Origin: Tenebrio molitor | Lineage: Eukaryota > Arthropoda > Insecta > Coleoptera > Tenebrionidae | Length of the DNA stretch: 64,000 nucleotides | Assembly: GCF_963966145.1 (NCBI RefSeq) | Contig: NC_091052.1 | Coordinates: forward strand, 10,292,001 to 10,356,000 | Reading direction: 5' to 3' | Shown: positions 1 to 12,562 of the stretch, one piece after another | Numbering within the stretch: position 1 is the stretch's first letter | Layout: each line of letters opens with the position of its first letter | Program-made: the position numbers and the translations under genes | The notes under the pieces: generated by a model | Told to the model about the DNA's origin: nothing | The model's database searches: none | What the model saw: only the letters and a program-made list of their open reading frames with translations

Positions 1-2885
1 AGATAACCCCGAGATAATGTTCTCACAATCGCGTCTTTCGATTTTTTTGCACGTCAGAAAATGAAACGTTAACGAAACTGATGGTGTTGTGTGGAGGTAG
101 ATTGTGTGGGGATTTACGCACGACGCAAACCTGTTCGGGAATCCAGTTTTCGGTCCATATCCTTGGAATTAATTTTCACATAGAACAACTGAATACTTTT
201 TGGGTCGTGCGTATCTCACGCTGCAACAAAGCTCCTGGCTGGACTGTTCGTTGACTGACGGCAAAAATTAACTTAACAAAAAGCAACACTTGATTTCGCA
301 TTTGAGCCGAAGCCGTAATTGAAAAGCTGCAGAACAATAGGATACAAACTTTACGCAGTAAATCTTGTGTGTAACATAAATGTAAATGTGTGTTTTGTGC
401 AGCTTTTTGAGCCGGCTAACGTGAAATGCACAAACGATTGGGCGATATGGAAACCGCGCTGGAAGTAGTTTCGGCAAAAACAATTAATTAAACGCGCCCG
501 GAAATAATAACGCGTTGCTGTAAAGAAACTCCACTTCACCTGTGAACATGCGATGTTTTTCATGGACAGTATCAGCTTTCATATTTGGGACAATAAATCT
601 GGCAAAGGTTAAGTCGTACCGTGCATGCTAGCGTTTAATTTTGGGGTGTTTATCAATGTGTTTTGACGTTTAAAAAAAGCAATAAAACTGGAAATTCTTT
701 TCATATTTAAATTGCGTTTAGATACGGACGGTCATGACCACGGGTTTGTGGGACGTGACATATTATAAAAGACTTATCTTTATTCGGCACTCGTCAAGGT
801 TGAATTCGTATCAGGTCCTGTACGGCTATCCCTCAGGAAAATTATTCTCCAGATCTTACGACTCCTCGAGGCACATCCCAGAATCTCACCGGGAGATTGC
901 ACTTATTACGTTGGGAAAACTTGGAAAAAATTGTTATTTAGGGTAGTTTCTGAATTTTATTCTTATCTACGAGTGTAATACGATATTTGCTAAAATCCTC
1001 TTTTATAAAAACGAATGAATACATCAACAACAACACATCTGATAAAAGTCGGCACGATATGCGATACATAATAAATTCTCGTATCTCAGAATTATTAGCT
1101 TTTTATATTCAACGTTTCAGCTTTTAGTGTAGTTAATTTTTTTCGGAACATTTGTAAATGGAAATTTGCTAATTCGACGTAACGGAAGCTCCGTCTTGTA
1201 ATTATTCTTGCGTCGGTTAAACATGGACTGAAGGCGATAATAAAATCCCTCCTAATCTCGAGCGAAATCATTTAAAAATGCGCCCACTTCACAAATCGCA
1301 TTTTGGATCCGTGAATACATTTCCCACCCCGAAATTACGTTTTCCACATCTTTCCTTATTTATTCTGGGTGTTTTTCGTCCTTAAAGAAAAATAATAAAT
1401 TTGATTGTAGCCGGGTACGGTGGAGTTAGTGAAATTTCCGCGTCGCTTCGAAGTTTGTTTTCTAGGTTGTCTTTAAGCTGTCTCCGTTAAAGAAAATATT
1501 ATCATATACATTCTTTCCAGGGGTGATTTCCCAACGACGTGCGCTCCACTAAAATTTTTGTGAATAAGGAGATTATGTGGAATGTGGAACACGTGATGTT
1601 TTGTTCTGCACCGTCAAGTTTATTATGCTTTTGTATAGCCAATCTCCCTAACGTGTTTGCTCTGAAAATTTCGCCTATAACGTTTTTTAATTCTCCCTTT
1701 ATTTTCATTAAATCAAGCCCGGGACTTCGAGAGCGATACATTGTTATAAAAGCAAACAAAACTGCCGGATCGGGTCTTCCGAAAGATTTCTTGATCGGCT
1801 AATTTAGGAGAATAATAGTTTACGACAGGAGCTCACTTGTCCGGATAGTTTTCTTTTTAACATAGTTTAGATAAATGAACACAAAAAATAAACAATCTAT
1901 AAGAGTGATCGAGAAAAAGTTTGGTTTCCAATAAATAAATATCGATCCCCGTGTCAATCTGAAATATTGTAGGGGAAGAAAAGAAAGTTCAGCCAACAAT
2001 TTAGGGAAATTGCAAAGCATTTATGGATGTTCTAAAGAAAACTAAACGACACACGTAATGTCGGGAAACAAATAGCACAGAGACGAGCCATTTTTAAATT
2101 TTATTGCCAATTTATCTCGAACCGATACAATTTTGCTCGATTTTTGGGTAATTGTTTGTTTGTAAACTGCAACACATCAATCATTTTCATGAAAAAACCC
2201 TCATAACAAGGCTTCATTATGCAGTATTAATTTGCAACGCGCTTTGTTACTATGGGACTCGTTAACGTCAAACTGAAGCACACATTTGCAACTGCTAATT
2301 ATTATAATAAATTTGTAACAGCGTAATATGATGTGGAAATTCACAAACACTAAGCGCTTTTGTCGAACAAAGTAAACAGATATTACACATAATAACTGCA
2401 AAGCAAAAAGTAACATGAGGTCGTGTTGTGAAGTTGACTTGCGAGATATGATAGAGTTCTATCTTGTTTAACGTATTTAAGGGTCGGTTTTTTGCGTACA
2501 TCTTTATTCATATTTTATCATAATACACAGGGTTTTTCAAAGAAATAAAGTTACAATTAAACTTGTCATAAGCATTTAGCTATCCAAATCGCTACCAGGA
2601 TTTCAGCAGTTCCGCTTATCTCAAAAAATGAGATGAATTCAACATAAGTGTCTCTAGACCGGGTTAAAAAAAAATATATTGAAAACTGCTGACTTTTTTC
2701 GTTGTATTATTAAACTTTTGTGGATCAAAAAAATTAGAAAAACAAAATCTTCACTCACTTCTGGTACCGGCGAAAATAACATGTGCAAAAAAGGTACACA
2801 CCAAATGTGAAGTCAATCGGCAGGTTTTGAGTCATTATGGCAGCATTTAAAAAAATATAATTTGGAAAAAACCAGTTTTATAGTA
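1..2885. other. intergenic, no gene recognised
   Basis: I see no gene here. The open frames on both strands are short (85 codons or fewer), have no recognisable domain and are not bounded by convincing splice sites. A run near 2525-2560 that begins with ACAGGGTTTTTC resembles the termini of the TA-flanked MITEs found elsewhere in the window, but I could not find a matching inverted end. Confidence 0.5.
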
Positions 2886-3838
2886 GGGGAATGCCGGGCA
2901 AAACGGGGTGTGCGGGCAAAACGGAAAATATCTCTCATTTTCTTATTTGTGGCACCATCTATATGGCATTTCAGGAATCGTACTTTTTTAATCTCTTCCT
3001 TGATTCCATAAAGCGGGAAGACGCTGACGTAAGTAGAAATTTGATTTCATGGTGACACACTCTTCGGCGGCGAAACTAGTGTAATTTTTCTTGCTGTTTG
3101 TAGAACAAAGTAAGAGTGTTTTTCTTATTATAATAATGATTACTGTATTGTAACGCTCAATTAGAATATTTAGAGTACATATTGTAGTAGTTGTTGTTAG
3201 TGTAAAACTTATCGTTTCGTTTAAATAAAATATAACCTGTAAAATGTGCACTTCGGGCAAAACGGGGAGCTTGGGGTGCGGGTAAAATGGGGCCCCATTT
3301 TGAAAATGAAATCCATGTCAAGGGAAAAAAGAAATTGTTTTCTTTAGAGAACACTTCAAAGAAAGCTACGAAAAAATAAGTACAAAAGAAGAGGAAGAGA
3401 ACTGCAAAAGAAGACAGCGATGACAGCTCTAACGGAGACTTAAGTGATTGTGAGTGTCTTTACTTGCTACACTTATACTCTAATTCAACGGAAGGTTGGA
3501 TTTCCTGCTTTGTATCTCACAAATGGGCTCATAATTCCTGTGCTGGGCCCGAAAGTGAAGATGATGAGGCCATACATGTTTGTAAATTTTGCGAATGAAG
3601 TGTAGCCACTGTATCACCCCATTTTGCCCTCGCTGGCGGGCAAAATGGGGCAAACAGCACATATGAGTGAATTAGTCCACATTTTCTCAGAATGTGATTT
3701 TATTTTATTTTTGTGTTTCTACATGTAATCTTGAATAGGTAATACATTTGTTCAAATTGATTCAAGTCTTTTAAGTCGTTAATTGTAAATTTGACAGTCA
3801 CTTAAACCTTAAGTACCCCGTTTTGCCCGGCATTCCCC
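2886..3838 (+). mobile_element. pogo/Tigger-like DNA transposon, non-autonomous
   Basis: The element is bounded by an almost perfect 24-base inverted repeat beginning GGGGAATGCCGGGCAAAACG at 2886 and ending with its complement at 3838. A TA dinucleotide lies on each side (2884-2885 and 3839-3840), as expected for the Tc1/mariner/pogo superfamily. The GGGCAAAACGGGG core of the terminal repeat recurs inside, in both orientations, near 2910, 3254, 3277 and 3617-3655. At 953 bp it is too short for a complete transposase. The only coding trace is a C-terminal zinc-finger-like tail (3410-3598), which also sets the plus orientation. It is inferred to be an internally deleted copy. The superfamily call rests on the TA target site and the tail. 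Confidence 0.8.
3410..3598 (+). pseudogene. C-terminal tail of pogo-type transposase
   Basis: This frame reads through an acidic stretch and then a Cys/His-rich segment with the pattern C-x-C, then EGWISC, then HKWAHNSCAG, then HVCKFCE, and a TGA at 3596. Tigger/Jerky-like transposases commonly end in such a PHD-like zinc finger, where the signature is G-W-I/V-x-C followed by W-A-H-x-x-C-A-G and a closing C-x-x-C. There is an in-frame stop at 3377 upstream and no DDE core, so this is a remnant. Its position near the right end of the element, oriented toward the right inverted repeat, fits the C-terminus of the lost gene. Confidence 0.7.
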
Positions 3839-3851
3839 TATATTATTCAAT

Positions 3852-3925
3852 GAGCTATGGCGAATTACTCGTGAGGTTGAGCCGCAAGCGAGTGGCGTAA
3901 TTAATCCGAGCGAGTAATAGCTATT
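3852..3925. repeat. short foldback next to the pogo-like element
   Basis: Arms around GAGCTATGGCGAATTACTCG and the reverse complement of CGAGCGAGTAATAGCTATT pair imperfectly around a CG-rich centre (GAGCCGCAAGCGAG). It begins 14 bases after the right end of the pogo-like element. The phrase ATTATTCAA precedes it and recurs at 3951. It is one of about nine palindromic elements in the window with a similar centre. Confidence 0.55.
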
Positions 3926-4004
3926 AGATATTTGCAGTGAGTTTTGAAATTATTATTCAACGGGCCGTGGGTAATGAATCCTGTTATCAACAATAATACA
4001 ATAA

Positions 4005-4159
4005 GTGGTCTAATTTTTTCCAACAAAATTTGTCATTTAAGACATGAGTAGCTTTTGCAATGAAAATTACACGAGTCGACGAAGAGACGAGTGTAATTTT
4101 CCAAAAGCAAAAGCTACGAATGTCTTAAATGACAAATTTTGAAGAAAAAATTAGACCAC
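4005..4159. repeat. foldback element, about 70-bp arms
   Basis: The left arm starts GTGGTCTAATTTTTTC and the right arm ends with its complement GAAAAAATTAGACCAC at 4159. The arms also share GTCATTTAAGACAT, AGCTTTTG and GAAAATTACAC. The centre is CGAGTCGACGAAGAGACGAG. There are no coding features. The structure would form a nearly complete hairpin as single-stranded DNA or RNA. Confidence 0.85.
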
Positions 4160-4265
4160 GAATTGTATTCGACTTGACAATCCACCGAGAAAATTTTTAT
4201 CGAGTTCACATAATAAATTTGACGTTTCATTTTGACACAAATTTTTTCACATATTATATCCCAAG

Positions 4266-4462
4266 TGCAAAATTTTTTGTCGGAATTTTTTTTGCTAATG
4301 AACGAAAACATCCATAAATGAGGTCAGAAGACCAATTATTAGCAAATAAGAGCACGAGTCGAAGTCAAGAGTTTTTATTTGATAATAATTGGTCTTCTGA
4401 CCGAATAATTTATGGATGTTTGAGTTCATTAGCAAAAAAATTTCCCGATATTAAAATTTTGT
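4266..4462. repeat. foldback element, about 95-bp arms
   Basis: The left arm includes TTGCTAATGAAC, AACATCCATAAAT and TCAGAAGACCAATTATTA. The right arm carries the complements of all three in reverse order, ending near 4462. The centre is CACGAGTCGAAGTCAAGAG, very similar to the centre of the foldback at 4005-4159, although the arms of the two are unrelated in sequence. Confidence 0.85.
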
Positions 4463-4686
4463 ACGAGGGCTATACGGCTGATTATTTCCTGAATAGAGTG
4501 AAACCAAACGCATTATTTCCAATCCTTTTTATTCAAAATAATTAAAAAAAAATCAGGTACCGACATTTTTTATCAGATTATTGCACATGTGCATTTTAGA
4601 GAAATTTTATCGGGTTATTTTTTGTTTTCTCGTTTTGATTGGTCAATATTTGTCACGCAATTGGTTGCTAAACACATGAAGGAAAT

Positions 4687-4842
4687 CACTATAAATCAAT
4701 TTGATTGCTCCAAATTTGAAAAAAGCTGCAATTTGATTGATTAAAAATTTTCGAGTTGGATTGTCACTATAAATCAATTTGATTGGTGCAAATTTGAAAA
4801 ATGCTGCAATTTGATTGGTTAAAATTTTCGAGTTGGATTGTC
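4687..4842. repeat. two-copy tandem repeat, 78-bp unit
   Basis: Two head-to-tail copies (4687-4764 and 4765-4842) each start CACTATAAATCAATTTGATT and end TTTTCGAGTTGGATTGT, with few substitutions. Each carries ATTGATT or ATTGGTT phrases. Open frames crossing it on both strands are by-products of the repeat. Confidence 0.8.
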
Positions 4843-4862
4843 CAATGAAAAACACTTTAATA

Positions 4863-6358
4863 ATTACAGTAGGTACATATTATCCAATAGGAGTAGAAAA
4901 AAGATTTTTCTTATCTACTGTTTTGATAGGAATTTTGTTTTTGAGCCATAAGTTCGTCCATTTTGGGAATGTTTGGGATAGGGCTTTAAAGACACATTTC
5001 TTTCAAGAAAAAACTATTAGAAAAAATAGATTTTTTCAAATTTCTGGACTAGAATCCCCTCTCAACGAAATTTCTCCTAAACTATTCACTTTTTTTTTCA
5101 ATGAATCCACTCTTTGTGTGTCTCCAACAATACATTCGGTCGATCAGAACACTTTAATTCCTGGTCTGGAGAATTTCTCCGAACACAAATTCTTTTGGAT
5201 TTATAAATAATTTTATTTCGCACACATTGCTTGATGCAGGATTGGAAACACAATTCGCTCGTAAGAGGATTTTTTCTCTTTCTCCTTTGGTACAAAGTTA
5301 GTATCATACAAAAACGTTTGGTATTTGTTTAACACAAAGGATTTTCAAGCGGAACAACTAGAAACCGACCGCCCACTTATCCGGTGCAGAGGTTTCAGTA
5401 GTTAGGTAACTTCGGTTGCCAAATCCTCATTGTTGCAGCATCGAAATGCAACTGCGGCGTTTCTCTAAGCATCAACAATCAACCTACGGATTAATTGTAA
5501 ACGTTTGAATCCATTCGATCTAACGCAAAAATAAAATCACTACGTAGAAATAACACGTGCATGCTGACTGCAACTATTCCGGGATGACTTGGCGTTCCTG
5601 TGTCACCAGTTGTGCTTGGCCGTATTACAAAATTGCACAAATCACAATCTGTTGTTAATAAATCCGGCGAGATATCGAAGTGTCAAACGAGAAGTTTATT
5701 ACAGAAGAGCTAATAAAGTTGCGCCTGGAACTGTCAATAATTTCCACCGGAAAGCGGCCTGTCTTTAAGAGGGTCGTGCCGGAGTTAGCTAAACTCCGGT
5801 GAAAATGTCACTCAAGACGTTCAGTACTTGTCTATTTTACGTTTCATAAAACTAGCCTGAGAAGGGAGAGAATTCGGCAAGGGAGAACAAAAAGTGTCGA
5901 TTTGGCTGCACCAATCGACAAAGGTATTAATTTGCGAATGCCATCTTGGCAAAAAATAATTTCCACAGTCGAAATTGAATTCGGGGGAGTGGAATCAGAT
6001 TTAATAAAATTCCATATCGATTAATTTTTTTCTGGTGATACTTTCCGCACCCCGCCAACTTACCAGATCCATGTTAATGAAGTGAAATTAAATTTTATGT
6101 CTCATTTTACTCTTTCGGCGGAATTTATAGTTGCTACGCAAATTCTCCTTCGGAATATAAACAGCCAAATTTATGTAGACTCGCGAATCGAGTGATCTGT
6201 TGGCTTGATAATAATTATTTCTCAAACTTACTATACATGCACACAATTCTAATTAAAGTTTCCCTTTCTATTCACGCTTCAATATAAACTGTGAGCTGTA
6301 TGAATATTCATAAAGTAATGGAACATGCTAAATGTACCGACATATTTCCCCGTTTCAG
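4863..6358. other. intergenic, no gene recognised
   Basis: No gene or recognisable element is visible. The only structured item is a compact hairpin at 5779-5799 with perfect 8-bp arms (CCGGAGTT and AACTCCGG) around a 5-base loop. Open frames in this stretch lack domain signatures. Confidence 0.45.
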
Positions 6359-6431
6359 AACACAACACCGGCAACATCCAAGTATTCGGTTCGCAGCTGA
6401 ACGCTGACATAAATTTCACCAACCTAGAAAG
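6359..6431 (+). CDS. possible isolated internal exon, unidentified
   Basis: A pyrimidine-rich acceptor (ends CCCCGTTTCAG) at 6358 and a donor (AAAG followed by GTACAC) after 6431 bracket a 73-base open stretch. Read after two leading bases it gives HNTGNIQVFGSQ, then LNADINFTNLE, with one N-glycosylation-type site (NFT). I do not recognise the family, and I found no partner exon in matching phase on either side within the window. It may be one exon of a gene with long introns or a chance splice-site pair. Confidence 0.25.
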
Positions 6432-9400
6432 GTACACATCATACCTGTGCAGTGGCAACGAAAAGGTCATTTCAGGAAAAAAATTCAAAGCAAGCAACCA
6501 TCAAAAAATAAAAGTTGTACTTGGTGTATGTCACAAAAAAAAATCTTGAAAGTTTTCCTAAACGTTTTCTGGAGATTTTACGTGTGGAATAACAACACTA
6601 GCTGCGATCGCGTGTGTAAGCTTCCTACTTATAAAAGGAAGTAATGGCAGATAATTATTTTACAGCGCAATCTTCATTACAAAATATGCGATGTGAAGCT
6701 TTGGTGATTCATATAGTGTTTATTTAAAATGTTATTATCCCTCGCTGAAACTGGCATTGTTGGCAGGTCCTGATGAAAAGCTCGTTCGCAAATGGGCAAA
6801 TATGCAGCAAAAACAGAACAATCCCGCTGGATATTCTGGAGATTTTTTGCAAAACAAAAATACGACCGACCGTGGGTTGATAGCATCAGCGTGCCACATT
6901 CACAAACGAATTTTCATTATTTTACAAACACTATAAGGGTGGTAAAGTCCGCGGTCGGTTCGTTCGCTTTGACTCGATATGGTTAAAAAAACATAAAAAC
7001 AGATAAATAAATCTGGAATGGAAGTCGATAAAAACGGGAACGTCGAACTAAACCTTTTCAGTATGGAAAGTGAATTCAGTAAAAATCAAATCAATTGAAA
7101 ATAAAACAGAAAAAAGCCGTCAGTTTATTTATAAGCGCCAGGACGAAACAAGACATTCTTTAGAAAGTGGCAACATAAACTTAACTGCCTCGTATAAAAT
7201 AATAAAAATAGTGCATGTCCTTTGACGACAGCGACACCCTTGTGTATCATAAACTTATATGAATCATATAAATTCAATTCGTTTGCCTTATTTGGACGTT
7301 TATTCTGTTAACAGGAGGCAAGTTCGGGTTTATTTCGCTCCTGAAACTAGTTATAAATATTTATTAAGTTTGCATTTTATACAAGGGGTTCCATTTAACT
7401 ACGGCCTACCAGTTCGGAATACAAGAAACGCCCGTGCACAGAAATTTGTCCCGCCACACGATTTTTCGGCCAGTTTTAACCGCAACGTTGTATAAATTAA
7501 AAGTGGAATGTTATCGAATTATTGGCTCTCCTGTTGCTCTGTTGTATTTATGCTTCGTTTTAGCGGCATGAATTAAACATTGCCAGGCAAATCAATAAAC
7601 CGATGAATTATGTAAAAATAATAATTTATCAAATCAGACGTGTTAACATTTTGGAACGCATTCAACAAACCCCCTATACATTATTATAAATGGAAATGGT
7701 GCGCTCTAATTGAATTGAATTTACCAGTGAGTTAACAGAATTGTAATCTGCGGTTAAAAGAGTTAATCCGTGCAAGATCTGGATGGTACTCAAAGAAATT
7801 GCGGAAGTTGCAAGACAGCTGTGTTGCAGGTCTTCGGAGGCGCAAAGGAAAGTAATTTGTAATTTGAAGGAGTGCTTTTTGGGGGTGTTAAGCAGGCGGT
7901 GCGGACTCGATTCGAAAGTAATGAAAGGACTCCGATTGATTTAAATACAGGACGAAGGAGCGTGAACAATTTACGGCCCGATAATGAACCTGTTATTGAG
8001 AAATTTGTAGCGGTCCTACCAACAAATTAAGCAACCAGACCCGTCAATTTGTAAATGGGTGCAGATTTCGTCCTGATTAGTATTCTTCGTCGGTTTTTCT
8101 TAGTTCGTCCGAAAATTATCCTTTAGTGGGAGCAAAAGACAAGGAAGTTATGAAGTGAGGCGAGCCGTTTGGATGTACCGCACGTAAACAAAGTTTATTT
8201 TGATTATTCTCGTAAATTTATTATAGTTGTAGTTTGGTTCGCGTATAATCGAGATTTATGTAGCCACCCCGAATTGATACAAATTAGTTTATGGGCTCCG
8301 TCTTTTTGCCGAAAATAACCAACGTGCGGGTCTAAGTGTGTAACGAGGAAGTTCGCGCGGTAACAACGGAAAATAGGTGCTTTCCCGCTTTTCCCTTTAT
8401 AATCAATACGTTCAAAAGCCGCGGAAAGAGAGTATCTGCAGATTGAATCCTGCACTAAATGAATAGGGAATATCTGTGGCGAATTTAGATATTCAGATTA
8501 ACCTGACGCTGGGACGCTCCCTCCATTATCGCTTTAATCTGGAAAGGTATGCTGACACGTTAAAAATATCTAACAGTGCACCAAGAATCTAAAACGCCAA
8601 TAAAAATTGCACAACGCGCTCGTCCTCTTAATTCGACGCGGGTTTAAATCCAACCGGGAAGTTTCGTGTACAAAAAGACGAAAAAAATGTAAATTTCGTT
8701 TACGTAAAGTGCATATCTATTACCTTAATTTTTAAACAAGTGCTCGCCGTCTCGAGGGTCCTAGATAACGCTCCTGAAAGACATCAAGTAACAATTGGAA
8801 TCGGGGAGCGCTTTTAGATCTCCGTCCGAGATAAATTTGAGCAAACTAATTTCGAACAAAACTCAAAAACGACCCCCTCTTCAAGAGATTTCAAATTTAA
8901 ACTTGAGCGAAAAAATTATCCCCAAACAATACTGAAAGTTTTATTAATCTGAATAACGGCGACTTTAATTAGATACTTTTTAAAGGGTTTATGAAGATAT
9001 TAAAAAAACAAAGGGAATTGTTAATTGGGTCGTAGTTTTAGGTGTAATTAGGGCAGAGTTCTATCGGGACGACGCAATTTGGCGGCAATATCTCCCGCAG
9101 ACGGTGCTATCAAGACTCGCTGTAATAATAACTGGACACTTTGGTAGAATTATGTAACAATGGTGACATTATCGGGTGTCACTACAAGCCGGCGTGTTAT
9201 CAGATCCCTACCCTTAAATTGCGTGATTCCTGCACCATACAGAAATGTCATCTGCTATAATGTCCGGGCAACTGGAGTCAATGATTTATAGAGATTGATT
9301 CTCGCGCAGATGGAGTTGCCCAATTAAGGCTGGACCTCTGGAGATTATGCGACGGTCAATAATACATCTAGTAGACGACACACTTTTCCTGCAGCGCCCT

Positions 9401-11261
9401 TCGTAGGCGGCAAATTGTCATCAGGTACCATGGCATATACCTGTACCGGGAAATTTCCACAGCGTGGGACGATTGGTTTTCTCCACATTAGCTATTTAAT
9501 ATATCATCATTTGATGTCTAAACCCTGGAATCCCTTTGACAACTATAAAGGAACCTTTGTTCTAATCCCACTCTGGCCCTGTATCTGCAAGGGACTAATT
9601 TGAATTAGAGCTAATCGTCAGGTTAAGATAGCGTAGAGATAATTTTGAGCCGTCCTTCTATGTACATAATAATTAGTCAAGTCGAGAAGGAGATTACATC
9701 GATCATTGAATTAGATGTTTACCGCGGGTCGGACCCTTAGGTGGCGATTAAGAGCGGTGCCAGCGGCTCATCGATGAAAATCGGCGGGAGCAGCTATTGT
9801 GTATTTTTTCGCATCTCCTTATTCAGCTCCATAAATCCGGAGAAAGGGTGCTTTTCAGGCAGATCGATGCAAGTGTTTGCAAACAATATCGTGCAGATTA
9901 ATCAAGGTTGTGCGAGCACGAAATGGTAAACATATCCAGTCGCAAAGTTGGTCTTGTGTACGTGCATTGTTTGGTGAGGGATCTACAACTGACCGTTTTT
10001 GCAGGGCCATCTGGAGGGCACATTTTCCGGTGGTCTTTATGTGCTCGGCCGCAAGATGTAAATGCTGCAGAATTTTCGTGCAAGAGGAGGTGAATTTATT
10101 GCAACACGAAAGTGCAAATTCGATGCCCGTCCCTATTGTTGACTCGTCGCGGTGCCAAGTTTTTTCCGTTTCTATAGAAAGTTGTTCCCCAATTGGTGTA
10201 CACAATAGTTCCTGGTTTTGACACTATGGAAAAATATAATAAATTTTTGCGATGTTGTGCCATTCACAGTGCAGCGACCTGATTTATCGCCGCTTATACA
10301 GAGTGCCACTCTGACCGTGTTTCCATTTTTTCGGAATTAATTCATTAATTAGAAAAGGAGAGGTAAGTCGCGTGTGATTCGGTTTGGAGCGGCGAAAGAG
10401 ATTAGCCCACCGAAATCCAGAGCTAATGAAAACATTCAACAGCTACACGTAATGCCGGCCAAAGATTAAGAAGTTACAAACGCAGACCGACAGAGCGCAT
10501 TTCGAATTAGCCAAGTCTGTTTCCACTTATCTAAATTAAGCAGAGGCAACCGTTTGGAAAGCGTCGGGTCAGTTTTGCGCCGCCTCCCGACGAAAACTTA
10601 TCCCCCGAACAACCCTTAAATAATAATGACGCGGCTTATTCGAGGCGAACGAGAAATTAGGACTTATTTCCACACTTAATCCGAGCCTTGCCGGACGCCG
10701 CGGTAATGATTTTATGCCCTGACTTTAGAAGAGCTGAATTAAATAAAAAGGTTTTATTTTACCTTAGGAGCGGTTTGTAAGGGAGATCGCGGCACAATCT
10801 CTTTCGCATTAACTTAATTAAAATGGAATGAAACACGAGGCCAGGAATACCAACCCGTTTACTCATTTAAATAAAGTTATGATGCTGGGGGAATAATAAA
10901 AGACTTTGCGCAAAAAGCGAAAATTGTTTAAAACAATGCCAAGACAACGCTCACTTACTTCCGAAAACTGGACGAGTTGTGGGCGGAAGTTTGCAAAAAA
11001 AAACCCAACCGCAAACCGTTACCTAGTTTCGTCTGTTAACTAGTTTAACACCAAGGGTAGTGCGCTATTAAACTTAAATTGCGACTACTTTCACGTCCTT
11101 CCTGAATATGAAATATTACTGCCTCGCCAGGGTTGTTTATAAGCTTATTATGACATTTGCGCGGTTAAATGCTTCATGAGCTCTTTAATTTCCTAGAAAT
11201 GCTCGTGCGTAAGTGCGGTCTTGCACAACTTAACTTTATTCAACGCTTTTCCTTTCCTGCA
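6432..11261. other. intergenic, no gene recognised
   Basis: There are no convincing exons. A segment near 6600-6645 containing CTTCCTACTTATAAAAGGAAG (a small hairpin) has a diverged relative near 38245-38310, so it is probably an old dispersed repeat. Around 9855-10221 both strands are open for more than 110 codons, but neither translation shows a domain, signal peptide or plausible splice context. Confidence 0.45.
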
Positions 11262-11424
11262 CTGAGTTTACATTTTCTGTTGTCTGTCTGTAACATACAC
11301 GCAGAAATTTTCACATATTTATTCGTCAAATGATACTGCATTTTTTTTACTTGCAACGTGCCATTCCAACGATTTCCTGCATACTACATTGGATGCCAAA
11401 TAAAAGCTGGATGCGCCGGTTTTC
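11262..11424. mobile_element. truncated copy of the GCGCATCCACC MITE family
   Basis: From about 11262 the sequence aligns with the inside of the complete element at 13074-13376. Shared phrases include GAGTTTACAT versus GAAGTTTACAT, ATATTTATTCGTC, AATGATAC versus AATGATGC, and CAACGATTTCCT versus CAACGACTTCCT. It then ends in the right terminal repeat GCTGGATGCGCCGG near 11420. The left terminus is missing. Confidence 0.6.
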
Positions 11425-11661
11425 GTGACACAATCTCCTAAGAACATCAACGTTTTAAAAAAAAAATATTTGGAACGTTCAGATATTCTGAAGACATTTT
11501 ACAGTCACATCTATATTAAATCGCAGTTACCACATTTTTGTCACTTAAAATAATATTTTGTAAAACTCAATTTCCCATTCTTTAAAACTGTATTTTATAA
11601 ATGTAAATTTAAGTTTCAAGTCTTGGTTGGACAGTGTTGTCTACGTCGATATTAATTATTA

Positions 11662-11690
11662 ACCTGGCGCATCCACCATTTTTGCGCCAC
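11662..11690. mobile_element. solo left end of the GCGCATCCACC MITE family
   Basis: ACCTGGCGCATCCACC followed by ATTTTTGCGCC matches the left terminal repeat of the elements at 13074 and 27304. I could not find its right end; the following AT-rich DNA up to about 11800 may be its decayed body. Confidence 0.55.
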
Positions 11691-12105
11691 CAAAATCTAA
11701 AGAAATTTTTTCTTCGACAAAATTCTACCTTCAAATAATTTAAATGATAATGCTGAACACTTTCTCTGAAAAAGGCAGTGCACACATTCATTTAAATTCA
11801 AATAAACCAATTTCATATCCGACGCCACCAAATTCGTGAGTTTTAAATTTCACTAAATTCAGGTTCGTAATAACTTAAATTACAATAATTCTAATTACTT
11901 TTCTGAGTGCTGAACATTTTTTAGCCGTTAAAAATGAAATAAAAGCATAAAAAGTGTTCCAATATTTTTTTGGCTTTCCCAACCGGTAAACACACCATTA
12001 CCTTTCAATTTGAGTTAAGGTAGCTTTGATTTACTGATGGATGCTGCAAATATCTGGGAGATATTTACAACATCGGTAGTACGCACGGTTCATTTTTTCT
12101 TTATA

Positions 12106-12317
12106 CAAGGTCTTTCACGTAACTTTCCGACCCTGACTAAATTTAAACACAACCAGTAATACTTTTTTCATTTATAACTACAACTTTCATTAACGTCAGG
12201 GGTTTCCAAAAATATGATAGTTAAATTGTATTTTTTGGTATCTAGCATTTTGTGACTACTGAATATTGAGTTGCATACATTCGGCGTAGATCTCGGAAAG
12301 TTATGTGAAACACCTTG
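12106..12317. mobile_element. TA-flanked MITE, 212 bp
   Basis: Terminal inverted repeats begin CAAGGTCTTTCACGTAACTT on the left and, on the complement of the right end, CAAGGTGTTTCACATAACTT. Both continue TTCCGA. A TA flanks each end (12104-12105 and 12318-12319). There is no coding capacity. The terminus matches those at 24682 and 55449 in the pattern CAxGGTxTxTCAC. Confidence 0.85.
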
Positions 12318-12562
12318 TATAATTACTTTAAAATTAAAATGTTCAGACAAGAAAACACATGTATATTATGTATTATTTTTCCGATAAATGCTTTTTTAAA
12401 TTTTTAGTGACTAATAAATCATCATATTCATAATAGAGAAATACAACTTCTGCAGTTGGCAGCTCTGTATGTCAAAAAGTTGACATTTGTTATTTTACAA
12501 AAATTTGCAAAAGTGAAAAATAAAACATTAAGTCAGCCGAAAAGTCTAATACAAATGTCGTA

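Noticed and set aside
1502..1802. Opposed open frames of 85-87 codons
   Set aside because: No domain and no splice sites that would link them to other exons.
9855..10221. Overlapping open frames of more than 110 codons on both strands
   Set aside because: Neither translation is recognisable and mutual openness on opposite strands is expected by chance in a GC-richer patch.
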